Counted from the stretch's first letter, positions 15,501 through 27,439 are shown. The stretch: 64,000 nt of DNA from Ricordea florida (GCA_949710005.1 OX453282.1:11964236-12028235); one strand, 5' to 3'. Numbers and translations: made by a program. Notes: a model not told the origin generated them from the sequence alone.

Positions 15501-18500
15501 AGATAAAACATTCAAAATGATTCGATAACTTACCACGCTAGATGACGGTCCTCCTTCCCATACAATCTCTTATATGGTGTTTTGACAAAAATCTGTAAGG
15601 CTGAGTTTCCTTGCAACGATCTCTTTGTATTTTATCTTGTTCTTAAGAATGACTACAATCACGAGATAAAATGGATTTTAAATTACATTTTAAATGCTAC
15701 AAGGTGGTGAAAATTGCATGTTTGTCACTAATCTGTGTATTGAGGACTGATTTGATGAACTTTAGTACTGTCTGAGCAGTATGCTTTACAATCAGCTCCC
15801 TTAAGCTAATGTGTTGACAGCTGAAATACAATAGGATTGCGAATTACAATCAATTTTACTTTTGACGTAGATGTTAGCCTTTCGTTATACTACAAGTCTG
15901 CAAAGTTTCAGAATTGAAAAGATTCTGACAGCCGAGATATGATAGAATATCTTTCATTTTAAGGGTTTAAAGGCAATTGTATGAAGTGCGCATGCGTAGT
16001 AACAAAGAGTTCTTTCCTTAAATCACATGGAAATATAATCGTTTCAATTAAAATTTCATTCGTTATCTAAACCTTCGTCTATATCCTACTATGACAGATA
16101 GATAAAACATTTAAAATGATTCAATAACTTACCACGCTAGATGACGGTCCTCCTCCCTATACAATCTCTTATATGGTGTTTTGACAAAAACGTGTAAGGC
16201 TGAGTTTCCTTATAACCATCTCTTTGTATTTTATCTTGTTCTTAAGACTGACTACAATCACGAGATAAAATGGATTTTAAATTACATTTTAAATGCTACA
16301 AGGTGGTGAAAATTGCATGTTTGTCACTAATCTGTGTAATGAGGACTGATTTGATTAACTTTAGTACTGTCTGAGCAGTATGCTTTACAATCAGCTGCCT
16401 TAAGCTAATATGTTGACAGCTGAAATACAATAGGATTGCGAATTACAATCAATTTTACTTCTTACGTAGATGTTACCCTTTCGTTATACTACAAGTATGC
16501 AAAGTTTCAGAATTGCAAAGATTCTGCAAGCCGAGATATAATAGAATATCTTTCATTTTAAGGGTTTAAAGGCAATTGTATGAAGTGCGCATGCGTAGTA
16601 ACAAAGAGGTATTTCCTTAAATCACATGGAAATATAATCGTTTCAATTAAAATTTCATTCGTTATCTAAACCTTCGTCTATATCCTACTATGACAGATAG
16701 ATAAAACATTCAAAATGATTCGATAACTTACCACGCTAGATGACGGTCCTCCTGCCCATACAATCTCTTATATGGTGTTTTGACAAAAATCTGTAAGGCT
16801 GAGTTTCCTTGCAACCATCTCTTTGTATTTTATCTTGTTCTTAACAATGACTACAATCACGAGATAAAATGGATTTTAAATTACATTTTAAATGCTACAA
16901 GGTGGTGAAAATTGCATGTTTGTCACTAATCTGTGTAATGAGGACTGATTTGATTAACTTTAGTACTGTCTGAGCAATATGCTTTACAATCAGCTGCCTT
17001 AAGCTAATATGTTGACAGCTGAAATACAATAGGATTGCGAATTACAATCAATTTTACTTCTTACGTAGATGTTACCCTTTCGTTATACTACAAGTATGCA
17101 AAGTTTCAGAATTGCAAAGATTCTGCAAGCCGAGATATAATAGAATATCTTTCATTTTAAGGGTTTAAAGGCAATTGTATGAAGTGCGCATGCGTAGTAA
17201 CAAAGAGTTCTTTCCTTAAATCACATGGAAATATAATCGTTTCAATTAAAATTTCATTCGTTATCTAAACCTTCGTCTATATCCTACTATGACAGATAGA
17301 TAAAACATTCAAAATGATTCGATAACTTACCACGCTAGATGACGGTCCTCCTTCCCATACAATCTCTTATATGGTGTTTTGACAAAAATCTGTAAGGCTG
17401 AGTTTCCTTGCAACGATCTCTTTGTATTTTATCTTGTTCTTAAGAATGACTACAATCACGAGATAAAATGGATTTTAAATTACATTTTAAATGCTACAAG
17501 GTGGTGAAAATTGCATGTTTGTCACTAATCTGTGTATTGAGGACTGATTTGATGAACTTTAGTACTGTCTGAGCAGTATGCTTTACAATCAGCTCCCTTA
17601 AGCTAATGTGTTGACAGCTGAAATACAATAGGATTGCGAATTACAATCAATTTTACTTTTGACGTAGATGTTAGCCTTTCGTTATACTACAAGTCTGCAA
17701 AGTTTCAGAATTGAAAAGATTCTGACAGCCGAGATATGATAGAATATCTTTCATTTTAAGGGTTTAAAGGCAATTGTATGAAGTGCGCATGCGTAGTAAC
17801 AAAGAGTTCTTTCCTTAAATCACATGGAAATATAATCGTTTCAATTAAAATTTCATTCGTTATCTAAACCTTCGTCTATATCCTACTATGACAGATAGAT
17901 AAAACATTTAAAATGATTCAATAACTTACCACGCTAGATGACGGTCCTCCTCCCTATACAATCTCTTATATGGTGTTTTGACAAAAACGTGTAAGGCTGA
18001 GTTTCCTTATAACCATCTCTTTGTATTTTATCTTGTTCTTAAGACTGACTACAATCACGAGATAAAATGGATTTTAAATTACATTTTAAATGCTACAAGG
18101 TGGTGAAAATTGCATGTTTGTCACTAATCTGTGTAATGAGGACTGATTTGATTAACTTTAGTACTGTCTGAGCAGTATGCTTTACAATCAGCTGCCTTAA
18201 GCTAATATGTTGACAGCTGAAATACAATAGGATTGCGAATTACAATCAATTTTACTTCTTACGTAGATGTTACCCTTTCGTTATACTACAAGTATGCAAA
18301 GTTTCAGAATTGCAAAGATTCTGCAAGCCGAGATATAATAGAATATCTTTCATTTTAAGGGTTTAAAGGCAATTGTATGAAGTGCGCATGCGTAGTAACA
18401 AAGAGGTATTTCCTTAAATCACATGGAAATATAATCGTTTCAATTAAAATTTCATTCGTTATCTAAACCTTCGTCTATATCCTACTATGACAGATAGATA

Positions 18501-20363
18501 AAACATTCAAAATGATTCGATAACTTACCACGCTAGATGACGGTCCTCCTTCCCATACAATCTCTTATATGGTGTTTTGACAAAAATCTGTAAGGCTGAG
18601 TTTCCTTGCAACGATCTCTTTGTATTTTATCTTGTTCTTAAGAATGACTACAATCACGAGATAAAATGGATTTTAAATTACATTTTAAATGCTACAAGGT
18701 GGTGAAAATTGCATGTTTGTCACTAATCTGTGTATTGAGGACTGATTTGATGAACTTTAGTACTGTCTGAGCAGTATGCTTTACAATCAGCTCCCTTAAG
18801 CTAATGTGTTGACAGCTGAAATACAATAGGATTGCGAATTACAATCAATTTTACTTTTGACGTAGATGTTAGCCTTTCGTTATACTACAAGTCTGCAAAG
18901 TTTCAGAATTGAAAAGATTCTGACAGCCGAGATATGATAGAATATCTTTCATTTTAAGGGTTTAAAGGCAATTGTATGAAGTGCGCATGCGTAGTAACAA
19001 AGAGTTCTTTCCTTAAATCACATGGAAATATAATCGTTTCAATTAAAATTTCATTCGTTATCTAAACCTTCGTCTATATCCTACTATGACAGATAGATAA
19101 AACATTCAAAATGATTCGATAACTTACCACGCTAGATGACGGTCCTCCTGCCCATACAATCTCTTATATGGTGTTTTGACAAAAATCTGTAAGGCTGAGT
19201 TTCCTTGCAACCATTTCTTTGTATTTTATCTTGTTCTCAAGAATGACTACAATCACGAGATAAAATATATTTTAAATTACATTTTAAATGCTACAAGGTG
19301 GTGAAAATTGCATGTTTGTCACTAATCTGTGTAATGAGGACTGATTTGATTAACTTTAGTACTGTCTGAGCAGTATGCTTTACAATCAGCTGCCTTAAGC
19401 TAATATGTTGACAGCTGAAATACAATAGGATTGCGAATTACAATCAATTTTACTTCTTACGTAGATGTTACCCTTTCGTTATACTACAAGTATGCAAAGT
19501 TTCAGAATTGCAAAGATTCTGCAAGCCGAGATATAATAGAATATCTTTCATTTTAAGGGTTTAAAGGCAATTGTATGAAGTGCGCATGCGTAGTAACAAA
19601 GAGGTATTTCCTTAAATCACATGGAAATATAATCGTTTCAATTAAAATTTCATTCGTTATCTAAACCTTCGTCTATATCCTACTATGACAGATAGATAAA
19701 ACATTCAAAATGATTCGATAACTTACCACGCTAGATGACGGTCCTCCTTCCCATACAATCTCTTATATGGTGTTTTGACAAAAATCTGTAAGGCTGAGTT
19801 TCCTTGCAACGATCTCTTTGTATTTTATCTTGTTCTTAAGAATGACTACAATCACGAGATAAAATGGATTTTAAATTACATTTTAAATGCTACAAGGTGG
19901 TGAAAATTGCATGTTTGTCACTAATCTGTGTATTGAGGACTGATTTGATGAACTTTAGTACTGTCTGAGCAGTATGCTTTACAATCAGCTCCCTTAAGCT
20001 AATGTGTTGACAGCTGAAATACAATAGGATTGCGAATTACAATCAATTTTACTTTTGACGTAGATGTTAGCATTTCGTTATACTACAAGTCTGCAAAGTT
20101 TCAGAATTGAAAAGATTCTGACAGCCGAGATATGATAGAATATCTTTCATTTTAAGGGTTTAAAGGCAATTGTATGAAGTGCGCATGCGTAGTAACAAAG
20201 AGTTCTTTCCTTAAATCACATGGAAATATAATCGTTTCAATTAAAATTTCATTCGTTATCTAAACCTTCGTCTATATCCTACTATGACAGATAGATAAAA
20301 CATTTAAAATGATTCAATAACTTACCACGCTAGATGACGGTCCTCCTCCCTATACAATCTCTT
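12577..20363. repeat. Mixed dimer/trimer higher-order repeat block
   Basis: Thirteen monomers alternate between type P (CAGCTCCCTTAAGC, TTTTGACGTAG, TTCTGACAGCC) and type Q (CTTCTTACGTAG, GTTACCCTTTC, GATATAATAG). The P-specific CTCCC occurs at about 12801, 13999, 15795, 17593, 18791 and 19989, that is every two or three monomers (about 1,198 or 1,797 bp). This is a higher-order repeat with unequal-exchange steps. Confidence 0.8.
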
Positions 20364-23300
20364 ATATGGTGTTTTGACAAAAACGTGTAAGGCTGAGTTT
20401 CCTTATAACCATCTCTTTGTATTTTATCTTGTTCTTAAGAATGACTACAATCACGAGATAAAATGGATTTTAAATTACATTTTAAATGCTACAAGGTGGT
20501 GAAAATTGCATGTTTGTCACTAATCTGTGTAATGAGGACTGATTTGATTAACTTTAGTACTGTCTGAGCAGTATGCTTTACAATCAGCTGCCTTAAGCTA
20601 ATATGTTGACAGCTGAAATACAATAGGATTGCGAATTACAATCAATTTTACTTCTTACGTAGATGTTACCCTTTCGTTATACTACAAGTATGCAAAGTTT
20701 CAGAATTGCAAAGATTCTACAAGCCGAGATATAATAGAATATCTTTCATTTTAAGGGTTTAAAGGCAATTGTATGAAGTGCGCATGCGTAGTAACAAAGA
20801 GGTATTTCCTTAAATCACATGGAAATATAATCGTTTCAATTAAAATTTCATTCGTTATCTAAACCTTCGTCTATATCCTACTATGACAGATAGATAAAAC
20901 ATTCAAAATGATTCGATAACTTACCACGCTAGATGACGGTCCTCCTTCCCATACAATCTCTTATATGGTGTTTTGACAAAAATCTGTAAGGCTGAGTTTC
21001 CTTGCAACCATCTCTTTGTATTTTATCTTGTTCTTAACAATGACTACAATCACGAGATAAAATGGATTTTAAATTACATTTTAAATGCTACAATAAGGTG
21101 AAAATTGCATGTTTGTCACTAATCTGTGTAATGAGGACTGATTTCATGAACTTTAGTACTGTCTGAGCAGTATGCTTTACAATCAGCTGCCTTAAGCTAA
21201 TATGTTGACAGCTGAAATACAATAGGATTGCGAATTACAATCAATTTTACTTTTTACGTAGATGTTAGCCTTTCGTTATACTACAAGTCTGCAAAGTTTC
21301 AGAATTCAAAAGATTCTGCAAGCCGAGATATGATAGAATATCTTTCATTTTAATGGTTTAAAGGCAATTGTATGAAGTGCGCATGCGTAGTAACAAAGAG
21401 TTCTTTCCTTAAATCACATGGAAATATAATCGTTTCAATTAAAATTTCATTCGTTATCTAAACCTTCGTCTATATCCTACTATGACAGATAGATAAAACA
21501 TTCAAAATGATTCGATAACTTACCACGCTAGATGACGGTCCTCCTGCCCATACAATCTCTTATATGGTGTTTTGACAAAAATCTGTAAGGCTGAGTTTCC
21601 TTGCAACCATCTCTTTGTATTTTATCTTGTTCTTAACAATGACTACAATCACGAGATAAAATGGATTTTAAATTACATTTTAAATGCCACAAGGTAATGA
21701 AAATTGCATGTTTGTAACTAATCTGTGTAATGAGGACTGATTTCATGAACTTTAGTACTGTCTGAGCAGTATGCTTTACAATCAGCTGCTCTAAGCTAAT
21801 ATGTTGACAGCTGAAATACAATAGGATTGCGAATTACAATCAATTTTACTTTTTACGTAGATGTTAGCTATTTGTTATACTACAAGTATGCAAAGTTACA
21901 GAATTGAAAAGATTCTGCAAGCCGAGATATGATAGAATATCTTTCATTTTAAGGGTTTAAAGGCAATTGTATGAAGTGCGCATGCGTAGTAACAAAGAGT
22001 TCTTTCCTTAAATCACATGGAAATATAATCGTTTCAATTAAAATTTCATTCGTTATCTAAACCTTCGTCTATATCCTACTATGACAGATAGATAAAACAT
22101 TCAAAATGATTCGATAACTTACCACGCTAGATGACGGTCCTCCTGCCCATACAATCTCTTATATGGTGTTTTGACAAAAATCTGTAAGGCTGAGTTTCCT
22201 TGCAACCATCTCTTTGTATTTTATCTTGTTCTTAACAATGACTACAATCACGAGATAAAATGGATTTTAAATTACATTTTAAATGCTACAAGGTGGTGAA
22301 AATTGCATGTTTGTCACTAATCTGTGTAATGAGGACTGATTTGATTAACTTTAGTACTGTCTGAGCAGTATGCTTTACAATCAGCTGCCTTAAGCTAATA
22401 TGTTGACAGCTGAAATACAATAGGATTGCGAATTACAATCAATTTTACTTCTTACGTAGATGTTACCCTTTCATTATACTACAAGTATGCAAAGTTTCAG
22501 AATTGCAAAGATTCTGCAAGCCGAGATATAATAGAATATCTTTCATTTTAAGGGTTTAAAGGCAATTGTATGAAGTGCGCATACGTAGTAACAAAGAGGT
22601 ATTTCCTTAAATCACATGGAAATATAATCGTTTAAATTAAAATTTTATTCGTTATCTAAACCTTCGTCTATATCCTACTATGACAGATAGATAAAACATT
22701 CAAAATGATTCGATAACTTACCACGCTAGATGACGGTCCTCCTGCCCATACAATCTCTTATATGGTGTTTTGACAAAAATCTGTAAGGCTGAGTTTCCTT
22801 GCAACCATCTCTTTGTATTTTATCTTGTTCTTAACAATGACTACAATCACGAGATAAAATGGATTTTAAATTACATTTTAAATGCCACAAGGTAATGAAA
22901 ATTGCATGTTTGTAACTAATCTGTGTAATGAGGACTGATTTGATGAACTTTAGTACTGTCTGAGCAGTATGCTTTACAATCAGCTGCTCTAAGCTAATAT
23001 GTTGACAGCTGAAATACAATAGGATTGCGAATTACAATCAATTTTACTTTTTACGTAGATGTTAGCTATTTGTTATACTACAAGTATGCAAAGTTACAGA
23101 ATTGAAAAGATTCTGCAAGCCGAGATATGATAGAATATCTTTCATTTTAAGGGTTTAAAGGCAATTGTATGAAGTGCGCATGCGTAGTAACAAAGAGTTC
23201 TTTCCTTAAATCACATGGAAATATAATCGTTTCAATTAAAATTTCATTCGTTATCTAAACCTTCGTCTATATCCTACTATTACAGATAGATAAAACATTC

Positions 23301-23776
23301 AAAATGATTCGATAACTTACCACGCTAGATGACGGTCCTCCTGCCCATACAATCTCTTATATGGTGTTTTGACAAAAATCTGTAAGGCTGAGTTTCCTTG
23401 CAACCATCTCTTTGTATTTTATCTTGTTCTTAACAATGACTACAATCACGAGATAAAATGGATTTTAAATTACATTTTAAATGCTACAAGGTGGTGAAAA
23501 TTGCATGTTTGTCACTAATCTGTGTAATGAGGACTGATTTGATTAACTTTAGTACTGTCTGAGCAGTATGCTTTACAATCAGCTGCCTTAAGCTAATATG
23601 TTGACAGCTGAAATACAATAGGATTGCGAATTACAATCAATTTTACTTCTTACGTAGATGTTACCCTTTCATTATACTACAAGTATGCAAAGTTTCAGAA
23701 TTGCAAAGATTCTGCAAGCCGAGATATAATAGAATATCTTTCATTTTAAGGGTTTAAAGGCAATTGTATGAAGTGC
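20364..23776. repeat. Satellite block interrupted by the Polinton
   Basis: This block includes a local dimer. Minus-strand 62-codon frames at 21633 and 22831 are 1,198 bp apart, and the partner Q-like monomers share TTTCATTATAC. The monomer beginning near 23344 stops at GAAGTGC (23776), where the Polinton begins. Confidence 0.8.
23772..23776 (+). repeat. Polinton target-site duplication, left copy (AGTGC)
   Basis: AGTGC directly precedes the left terminal inverted repeat and is matched by AGTGC at 41809-41813. If the terminal A of the element is counted as flank, the left copy could be read as the 6 bp AGTGCA, matching AGTGCA on the right, so 5 versus 6 bp is ambiguous. About 6 bp is usual for Polintons. 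Confidence 0.85.
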
Positions 23777-24047
23777 AGTAGTAGATGATAGTAGTTTCCC
23801 CCACACACACACATGTTGTTGTTTTCACACACACATGTTGTTTTTTTTTACACACACGCGCACATTTTTTGTTATCACTCAAGATTCACTCAAAATTATA
23901 CAAGATCAAGCAAAAGGTGAAGATTAGCCAAACAACCGTAAAGGGTCCTAAAGATCTAGTAAATTTTTATCAGAGTGGTAATCAGATATTGCGAATAAAA
24001 AAATGATTTAAAAATAAGAAATATTTCACAAAAAATAACAACATGGA
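23777..24047 (+). repeat. Polinton left terminal inverted repeat (271 bp)
   Basis: It matches the complement of 41539-41808, with three substitutions and one A-run indel visible by eye. The outer part contains CA-rich microsatellite tracts (CACACACACA, ACACACGCGCAC). The inner part carries the promoter-like GATTTAAAAAT. The repeat ends five bases into the first gene, after ATGGA. Confidence 0.95.
24005..24015 (+). promoter_or_regulatory. Promoter-like motif GATTTAAAAAT
   Basis: Element-wide upstream motif, 27 nt before the ATG at 24043. It lies in the TIR, so an identical copy serves the polymerase gene at the other end. Confidence 0.55.
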
Positions 24048-24492
24048 GAAATTAACTGATTTGTATTTTGGTGAACTAAAAAGAATTGCGAGAGAGTTAA
24101 AAATTAAAGGAAGAGCAAAAATGAGTAAAAAAGATCTTATTAATGAGGTTAAAAAATACAAAGAGGAGGAGATTATTAGTTTAATTGAAAAAGTTACTAT
24201 TAATAGCGTTTACACTTGTATTCATGGAAAAATTAAATATTTTTGCAAAGAATGCGGTGGATCTCAAATATGTAAACATGATAGAATTAAGTACGTTTGT
24301 AAAAAGTGTAAAGGGTCGCAAATATGCAAACATGACAGAGTTAAGTGTCGTTGTAAAGAATGCGGCGGGTCCCATATTTGCGAACATGGTAAACAAAAAC
24401 AACAATGTAAGGATTGTGGAGGATCGCAAATTTGTGAACATGGTAAACAAAAGGCTTCGTGTAAGGAATGTAGAATGAAATTAAAAAATTGA
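24043..24492 (+). CDS. SAP-like domain plus five CxH/CxxC zinc-repeat protein
   Basis: 149 aa. Residues 1-42 form a SAP-like helix-turn-helix (core IKGRAKMSKKDLI), very similar to the N-terminus of the polymerase at the opposite end of the element. Residues 59-143 contain five 18-residue repeats of the form CxH-x6-CxxC-x5 with GGSQI linkers (C59/H61/C68/C71 through C131/H133/C140/C143), which look like small zinc-binding modules. Similar CxH...CxxC-GGSQ repeats are, to my recollection, common in giant viruses and some protist genomes. The SAP-like part suggests DNA binding, so a DNA-associated or regulatory role is inferred. The ATG lies at the TIR boundary and transcription runs inward. The next gene begins 27 bp downstream. 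The exact function is unknown. Confidence 0.75.
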   Translation: MEKLTDLYFGELKRIARELKIKGRAKMSKKDLINEVKKYKEEEIISLIEKVTINSVYTCIHGKIKYFCKECGGSQICKHDRIKYVCKKCKGSQICKHDRVKCRCKECGGSHICEHGKQKQQCKDCGGSQICEHGKQKASCKECRMKLKN

Positions 24493-24497
24493 TTTTT

Positions 24498-24508
24498 GAT
24501 TTAAAGAT
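24498..24508 (+). promoter_or_regulatory. Promoter-like motif GATTTAAAGAT
   Basis: Copy of the element-wide motif, 11 nt before the ATG at 24520, in the short gap after the zinc-repeat gene. The spacing is shorter than at other genes. Confidence 0.5.
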
Positions 24509-24519
24509 AAAAGTCCAAA

Positions 24520-25149
24520 ATGAAAATGGAAGAATTGAAAATTGTTTACGAAAATGGCAAAAAGTTAAGTATTTGCGATTTTATCGAGGAAATAAAAGAA
24601 GACTTGCATCAAAAATTATCAAAAAATCGACAATATTTTCTTGATACCAGGGATTATGGTGGTGTTAAACCCAATACCATAATTTTTGGTTTAGACTATT
24701 ACAAGAACGCTTTTGTTCATCGAATTGCTTTTGAAACAAAAATGGGTTTTGGCGCTGATGGAATATGTGTTAAATGGGTTGTAAAAAAATTTTTAGAAAC
24801 CGCTAATAATGATTTTTATAATAATATTTGCCCTGAATACGATTTTTCTCCGTCCCGTGGTTGGATTATTTCAAGCTGGGATAACTTTAATTATTTTCAT
24901 GATGAAGATGGTGTTTATCTTGGTTACCATGACAATGAATGCCGAATTGGCACCTTTGATAAAAAGTTTCTTATTAAAAAATTAGTAGTATTTGCAAGAT
25001 TAAATGAATACAAGATTGCGCATAAAGAGACGATTTACAAGGAATTTCGCGATGAATTAATGGTAGTAACATGGCATCCAGACAGAGTTATGGATTGGTG
25101 CTACGACATTGAGGAACAAGCAATTTATAATTCTTTACCGGATGAATAA
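24520..25149 (+). CDS. WHPDR-motif protein of unknown function
   Basis: 209 aa, acidic and aromatic-rich, with no signal peptide or membrane segment. A distinctive C-terminal motif, WHPDRVMDWCYD (residues 185-196), resembles a short motif I recall from giant-virus proteins of unknown function. This supports a viral origin but not a specific activity. The first Met (24520) is followed by a second two codons later (24526), and either could be used. It follows the zinc-repeat gene in the same direction and converges on the 211-aa gene, with a hairpin between their 3' ends. I do not recognise the function. Confidence 0.7.
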   Translation: MKMEELKIVYENGKKLSICDFIEEIKEDLHQKLSKNRQYFLDTRDYGGVKPNTIIFGLDYYKNAFVHRIAFETKMGFGADGICVKWVVKKFLETANNDFYNNICPEYDFSPSRGWIISSWDNFNYFHDEDGVYLGYHDNECRIGTFDKKFLIKKLVVFARLNEYKIAHKETIYKEFRDELMVVTWHPDRVMDWCYDIEEQAIYNSLPDE

Positions 25150-25162
25150 TCTTATGTAATTG

Positions 25163-25194
25163 TGTTATATAACTCAAGTAATAGTTATGTAACA
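25163..25194. terminator. Hairpin between convergent genes
   Basis: TGTTATATAACT pairs with AGTTATGTAACA across an 8-nt loop: a 12-bp stem with one mismatch, which is a G.U wobble on one strand. It lies between the stops of the + gene ending at 25149 and the - gene ending at 25225. The same stem core recurs at 32166-32197 in the same context, so a shared 3'-end signal is inferred. Confidence 0.55.
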
Positions 25195-25224
25195 AAAAGA
25201 TCTTAAGGACCAACCACGCCGAAA

Positions 25225-25860
25225 TTATCTGAATCTTAAACTAAAAGTTATAGGGGAACCCTTAAGATCAAGTTTTCCCCATTCATTGTTTAATATGGTT
25301 AAATCAAAGTGGGTTATGACGCTATCATATTTTCGAACTGGAATTGTTGGATAATCCTTTGAGGGTATGTTCGCGAGTAGGTGCGATGGAGAGAGTTTCA
25401 CAAGTTCACCATTTTTGGTTTTGTTCAAATACGAAGACTTGTTATCAATTATACTACACATAAGTCTCAGGGGTTCCTTAATCTGGATATTTATTGGGTA
25501 TAATTTACCTGGATTTATAACTTCAGGAACTCCTAAACCAATCGACAATCCTCTCGTAAATTTAATTTTGAAGTTCTTATTTGAATAAAGATAGTCAACA
25601 GTATCAGTCTCAATTATTGTTATCTTTTCCACATCAGGATCATTAAAAAAGATCGATTGAATGTTACGAAGAGAATATGTACCGGGCTGAATTATTATGA
25701 AGACTTGATTCTTATCATTGAATAAGGTCTGTTTATCCTTGAAATTAATCAATCTTTTGGTCTTTATATTGCAATCCAGAAGCTGTATCTCCCGAATATT
25801 TTTCAGCGGTGGATCTAAATAAATCCTACTTTCCGACTCATACATTGTTATGCTTAACAT
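25225..25860 (-). CDS. Probable capsid-associated protein (minor capsid or fibre type, tentative)
   Basis: 211 aa, beta-rich, with no membrane segment. The N-terminus (YLDPPLKNIREIQLLDCNI, then a PGTYSLRNI segment) and the C-terminal end (LKGSPITFSLRFR) fit a family I associate with Polinton structural genes, in which a beta-sandwich protein ends in a strand of this kind. The role as a minor capsid or penton/fibre-like protein is inferred from this pattern and from its place at the end of the minus-strand structural block. Fold prediction would decide. The start is supported by a motif 23 nt upstream. The second Met (codon 6) is a possible alternative. Confidence 0.6.
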   Translation of the reverse strand: MLSITMYESESRIYLDPPLKNIREIQLLDCNIKTKRLINFKDKQTLFNDKNQVFIIIQPGTYSLRNIQSIFFNDPDVEKITIIETDTVDYLYSNKNFKIKFTRGLSIGLGVPEVINPGKLYPINIQIKEPLRLMCSIIDNKSSYLNKTKNGELVKLSPSHLLANIPSKDYPTIPVRKYDSVITHFDLTILNNEWGKLDLKGSPITFSLRFR

Positions 25861-25883
25861 TTTGTTTTGATTACATCATATTC

Positions 25884-25894
25884 ATCTTTAAATT
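25884..25894 (-). promoter_or_regulatory. Promoter-like motif AATTTAAAGAT
   Basis: Minus-strand copy of the element-wide motif, 23 nt upstream of the ATG at 25860. Confidence 0.5.
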
Positions 25895-25915
25895 GGCCAC
25901 ACCATAATCAAAACA

Positions 25916-26809
25916 TTAACGAAATAAAAACCAAGCTATTGCACCGCCAACAACCATAAATACTATCAGATTATCTTCATGTTGCGACCGGAGGGAGGGT
26001 TGCGTTGATTTAATTGGATCTGTTTGTGTTGTTTCTGATGGTGGTTTGTTTTCGGTTTTATGCGGTAATGAAACTTTTGAAGCCCCCAAATTATGGTTTA
26101 TTCCAACCTGTTTTGATTCAGTATTTAGGGAATTATTAACTCCAAAATTCATATTTTCAGTGGCTTTAACCAACTTGTTATTGTATCCAACAACACTTTC
26201 TGTATTGACAATCATATTACTCGGCATCAACCATACACCAGGAGCAATAGCTAAATCAAGACGTAATTTCGATTCTTGTACAGCTAATTGATACCTTTGG
26301 ATAGAACTAGAAATGTCATTCTCGATCACACTACTTTCAAATAAAGACAAGAATTCTTGTTGAGTCTCTATCGCTCCACCACCATTACCATAAATAGAAT
26401 TTCTAGTGTTTACTTGTGCTCCTAATATACAGTAAACAAAAGCTTCTGCAGACCGATTCAATCTACCAAGCCCGGCTTTAGTGAGTCCATAACCGCTTGT
26501 TGGGATAAACCAAGCATATTTGAAATCAGCAAAGTCATCATTGCGGATAAATGAGATGAGATTACCCTTTTCCTTCTTACCACCCTCATCAGCGAATTTA
26601 CCCGTCTTCACCAGGCCATTGATCTGCTTCAACATCATAATTTCTTACCAAATGTACATTTTGATATCCCCCTCCTTTTCCGTGATATCCCGCGCCATAA
26701 TCAAGGAATATATCCCCCAAACCGCCATTTCTTCCACCTTTCCATCTAAAGTCTGAGTTTTTTGATATGTTAAATTCTGCACACAACCGTTGGTATGCTA
26801 CTTTACTAT
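25916..26809 (-). pseudogene. C-terminal part of a structural gene split by the CACTA element
   Basis: This is the downstream part of the gene that starts at 29272. The first stretch (26809 to about 26600) reads in one frame and includes a Gly-rich segment (GGRNGGLGDIFLDYG). It ends at a stop at 26598-26600. The rest continues in another frame from about 26638 to 25916 as a 240-aa frame, so a single-base indel lies between about 26598 and 26647. The 240-aa part has a well-conserved-looking core (FVYCILGAQVNTR, VVGYNNKLV), a low-complexity Gln/Ser/Thr tail and a C-terminal membrane anchor (about the last 18 residues). No ATG opens the upstream frame because the true start lies beyond the nested transposon. 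The family looks like one I associate with Polintons of aquatic invertebrates. The function is not known, and a virion membrane or structural role is inferred. Confidence 0.75.
26807..26809 (+). repeat. CACTA target-site duplication, left copy (TAT)
   Basis: TAT immediately before CACTAGACC, matched by TAT at 28624-28626. Three base pairs is the usual CACTA/EnSpm duplication length. Confidence 0.75.
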
Positions 26810-27010
26810 CACTAGACCAAAAGCCACATTTTAATCACATTTAAGTTGCATTAAACAACCCTAGAACTTGGGTCTACATTTAAGTCTAGTTTAATTGTTT
26901 AAAACATCACTTAAATCAATGCTATTGTCATAGTGGGGTTTAAGTGCCCCTGAAACATACATTATACACCTGAAGCCATTTAAGTTCCTGAAATGGAGAT
27001 TAAACATTCT
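26810..27010. repeat. Left subterminal repeat region of the CACTA element
   Basis: TTTAAG or CTTAAA occurs five times (for example ACATTTAAGTTGC, ACATTTAAGTCTAG, CACTTAAATC, GGTTTAAGTGCC, CATTTAAGTTCC). These are possible transposase-binding subterminal repeats. Confidence 0.6.
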
Positions 27011-27439
27011 CTAAATTAATGGTTGTGTTTTGGTTCCCATAAATGACTATTTATTATTATATAACAGGAATAGTAAGAATTAAAATTGTCCAGTGTGTAA
27101 CATCACTATGCACTTCATTGCTTAAGTATTTTCAAATTGTCTCTTCTCCAAAACAGAATCATAACACCAAAACATGAAAGAAATATAAAGGTGCCTTGAC
27201 ATTTCGAACTCGGTTGAATGAAAAAAGGAATATAATCAATTAAGAAAAAAATATCATCTGCAACCTACAGGGCAAGAAAAATGACCATATTTCACTAATC
27301 ACACTAAGACAAGTGAATAAAGAAACTTTAATTTTATCCGTATATGTAGTCTCCATGTCCATACAATCTAATATAGTCATGTACCTTTATTAGCTTATGC
27401 ATCAAAATTTTGATACTGGTGCTACTCAAAATATATCTT
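27011..27439. other. AT-rich non-coding interior of the CACTA element
   Basis: About 430 bp of AT-rich sequence with no credible ORF, no RNA gene and no obvious repeat. Confidence 0.5.

Larger units (their letters stand above)
1..23776. repeat. 599-bp satellite array, left arm
   Basis: About 39.7 tandem monomers in head-to-tail order. The phrase ATATGGTGTTTTGAC recurs at 1, 600, 1199 and so on, so the period is 599 bp; a few monomers are 598 because one T is missing in the run before ACGTAGATG. Monomers differ by scattered single-base variants that define subfamilies. I see no conserved gene, RNA gene or transposon inside the monomer. The only ORFs of about 62 codons appear on the minus strand in some variants and are by-products of the repeat. 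The array is cut at 23776 by the Polinton and resumes in phase at 41809. Confidence 0.97.

Noticed and set aside
1-23776. CRISPR-like array
   Set aside because: The repeats are contiguous 599-bp monomers with no spacers.
23785-24006. 73-codon ORF in each TIR (also 41579-41800)
   Set aside because: Half of it is translated CA microsatellite and the start is non-ATG. It exists twice only because the TIR is duplicated.
24181-24478. ORFs in other frames over the zinc-repeat gene
   Set aside because: They are long only because the underlying coding repeats are in phase. The real frame has regular Cys/His spacing and a proper start.
26598-26786. Independent 62-aa gene upstream of the 240-aa ORF
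   Set aside because: It has no ATG, its frame continues upstream to the CACTA boundary, and it is best explained as a middle part of the split gene.
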